Below, in pieces: positions 8,273 through 8,749 of a stretch of 8,749 bases of DNA (its first letter is position 1; the number at the start of each line of letters is the position of its first letter). Under the pieces are notes generated by a model. It saw only the letters and a program-made list of their open reading frames with translations. It did no database searches and was not told the origin of the DNA. A program made the translations under genes and the position numbers. The stretch comes from Bacteroides sp. (GTDB lineage: Bacteria > Bacteroidota > Bacteroidia > Bacteroidales > Bacteroidaceae): positions 1 to 8,749 of the forward strand of contig DXWV01000056.1 of assembly GCA_019416685.1 (NCBI GenBank). Direction: 5' to 3'.

Positions 8273-8348
8273 TCTAATGGTAGAGAGTGTGAATTGTTTT
8301 TCGTTGGTAAATTTAGAATATATGTTTAATTTATAACATTATAGAAAT

Positions 8349-8654
8349 ATGGAAGAACAGAATCCTAACAATCAATTACAGATTGAACTAAAAGAAGATA
8401 TTGCACAGGGAACTTATGCTAACCTGGCTATTATCACTCATTCGAGTTCAGAATTCATACTCGATTTCATACGAGTTATGCCGGGAGTACCTAAAGCTGG
8501 TGTCCAGTCACGAATTATTTTAGCACCTGAACATGCTAAACGTTTACTTCGGGCATTGGAAGAAAATATTGCGAAATATGAACGTGTGTTTGGCCCTGTA
8601 CAATTGGCCGATGAACAATCTTTACCTCCAATGGCTGTAAAAGGTGAAGCTTGA
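8349..8654 (+). CDS. DUF3467 family protein of unknown function
   Basis: Small protein of 101 residues. I recognise the pattern of the DUF3467 family from the core YANLAIITHSSSEFILDF, followed by a PGVPKAGVQSRIILAPEHAKRLLRAL segment. Family function is not known to me. Visible layout: a polar N-terminus (1-12), a likely beta-rich middle (about 20-58), an amphipathic helix from about 60 to 78 (PEHAKRLLRALEENIAKYE) and a loose, Pro/Ala-containing tail. There is no signal peptide, membrane segment or cysteine, so it is probably cytosolic. The ATG at 8349 is chosen because no in-frame upstream extension looks coding; the preceding bases are AT-rich without a Shine-Dalgarno, usual for this group. 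It has its own promoter after the rpoC terminator. I recall this family beside rpoC in related genomes, which would suggest a housekeeping link, but a direct role in transcription is only a guess. Confidence 0.85.
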   Translation: MEEQNPNNQLQIELKEDIAQGTYANLAIITHSSSEFILDFIRVMPGVPKAGVQSRIILAPEHAKRLLRALEENIAKYERVFGPVQLADEQSLPPMAVKGEA

Positions 8655-8696
8655 GTATAATATAAAGGATTTAAAATGAAAAAAAAGAGGTAGCGC

Positions 8697-8727
8697 ATTG
8701 ATTATTCAAATATTATTCGTATTTTTG
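8697..8727 (+). promoter_or_regulatory. Bacteroides-type promoter reading out of the window
   Basis: ATTG at 8697-8700 is followed after 19 bases by TATTTTTG at 8720-8727, a perfect TAnnTTTG -7 box; the -33 box has the TTG core. The following GCAGCCC resembles the start region of strong Bacteroides housekeeping promoters. Transcription should begin near 8732-8736, leaving only the first bases of the transcript in view. In Bacteroides I recall the str operon (rpsL, rpsG, fusA) near this place, so a ribosomal protein operon is a plausible but unseen target. Confidence 0.72.
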
Positions 8728-8749
8728 CAGCCCAAAATGTATAGTTACG

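Larger units (their letters stand above)
8043..8348 (+). other. AT-rich intergenic region between rpoC terminator and the DUF3467 gene
   Basis: No convincing gene is seen on either strand; frames are broken by many stops. The first ~130 bases hold only a tandem TGGATC pair (8101-8112) and nothing I can name. The rest holds a consensus promoter (8177-8207) and a leader of about 135 bases with a 20-base-offset imperfect repeat. No tRNA-like cloverleaf or known riboswitch core was recognised by eye. Confidence 0.7.

Noticed and set aside
8676..8693. Mini-frame ATG AAA AAA AAG AGG TAG after the DUF3467 gene
   Set aside because: Only five codons and rich in A; looks like chance, though a leader peptide cannot be formally excluded.
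8438..8698. Minus-strand open frame over the DUF3467 gene
   Set aside because: The plus-strand frame matches a known family and has a promoter; the antisense one has neither.

Overview
This window is a stretch of the core genome of a Bacteroidota species, almost certainly Bacteroides or a close relative. The RpoB and RpoC sequences are of the Bacteroides type, neither rpoC nor the last gene has a normally placed Shine-Dalgarno sequence, and two promoters match the Bacteroides -33/-7 pattern (TTTG or TTG, 19 bases, TAnnTTTG) rather than the usual -35/-10 one.

Layout, all on the + strand. Positions 2-3583 hold rpoB without its first ~77 codons. Positions 3584-3696 are a 113-base gap filled by a 7-base-periodic, inverted repeat array. 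Positions 3697-7980 hold complete rpoC (1427 residues). Positions 8002-8042 hold a strong intrinsic terminator. Positions 8043-8348 are AT-rich and non-coding, with a consensus promoter at 8177-8207 and a leader of about 135 bases. Positions 8349-8654 encode a 101-residue DUF3467-type protein of unknown function. Positions 8697-8727 carry a second promoter that fires out of the window toward a gene not included here.

rpoB and rpoC make the two large subunits that form the catalytic centre of RNA polymerase, and they appear to be co-transcribed and to end at the terminator. The DUF3467 gene has its own promoter and is therefore a neighbour rather than a clear member of the rpoBC operon. All catalytic and zinc-binding residues I checked in RpoB and RpoC are intact, and the rifampicin-binding region is of the susceptible type.

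I do not see a new multi-gene system here. The features most worth a second look are the heptad-phased palindrome between rpoB and rpoC, with two mutually exclusive hairpins, and the uncharacterised DUF3467 gene with its own promoter and repeat-containing leader.
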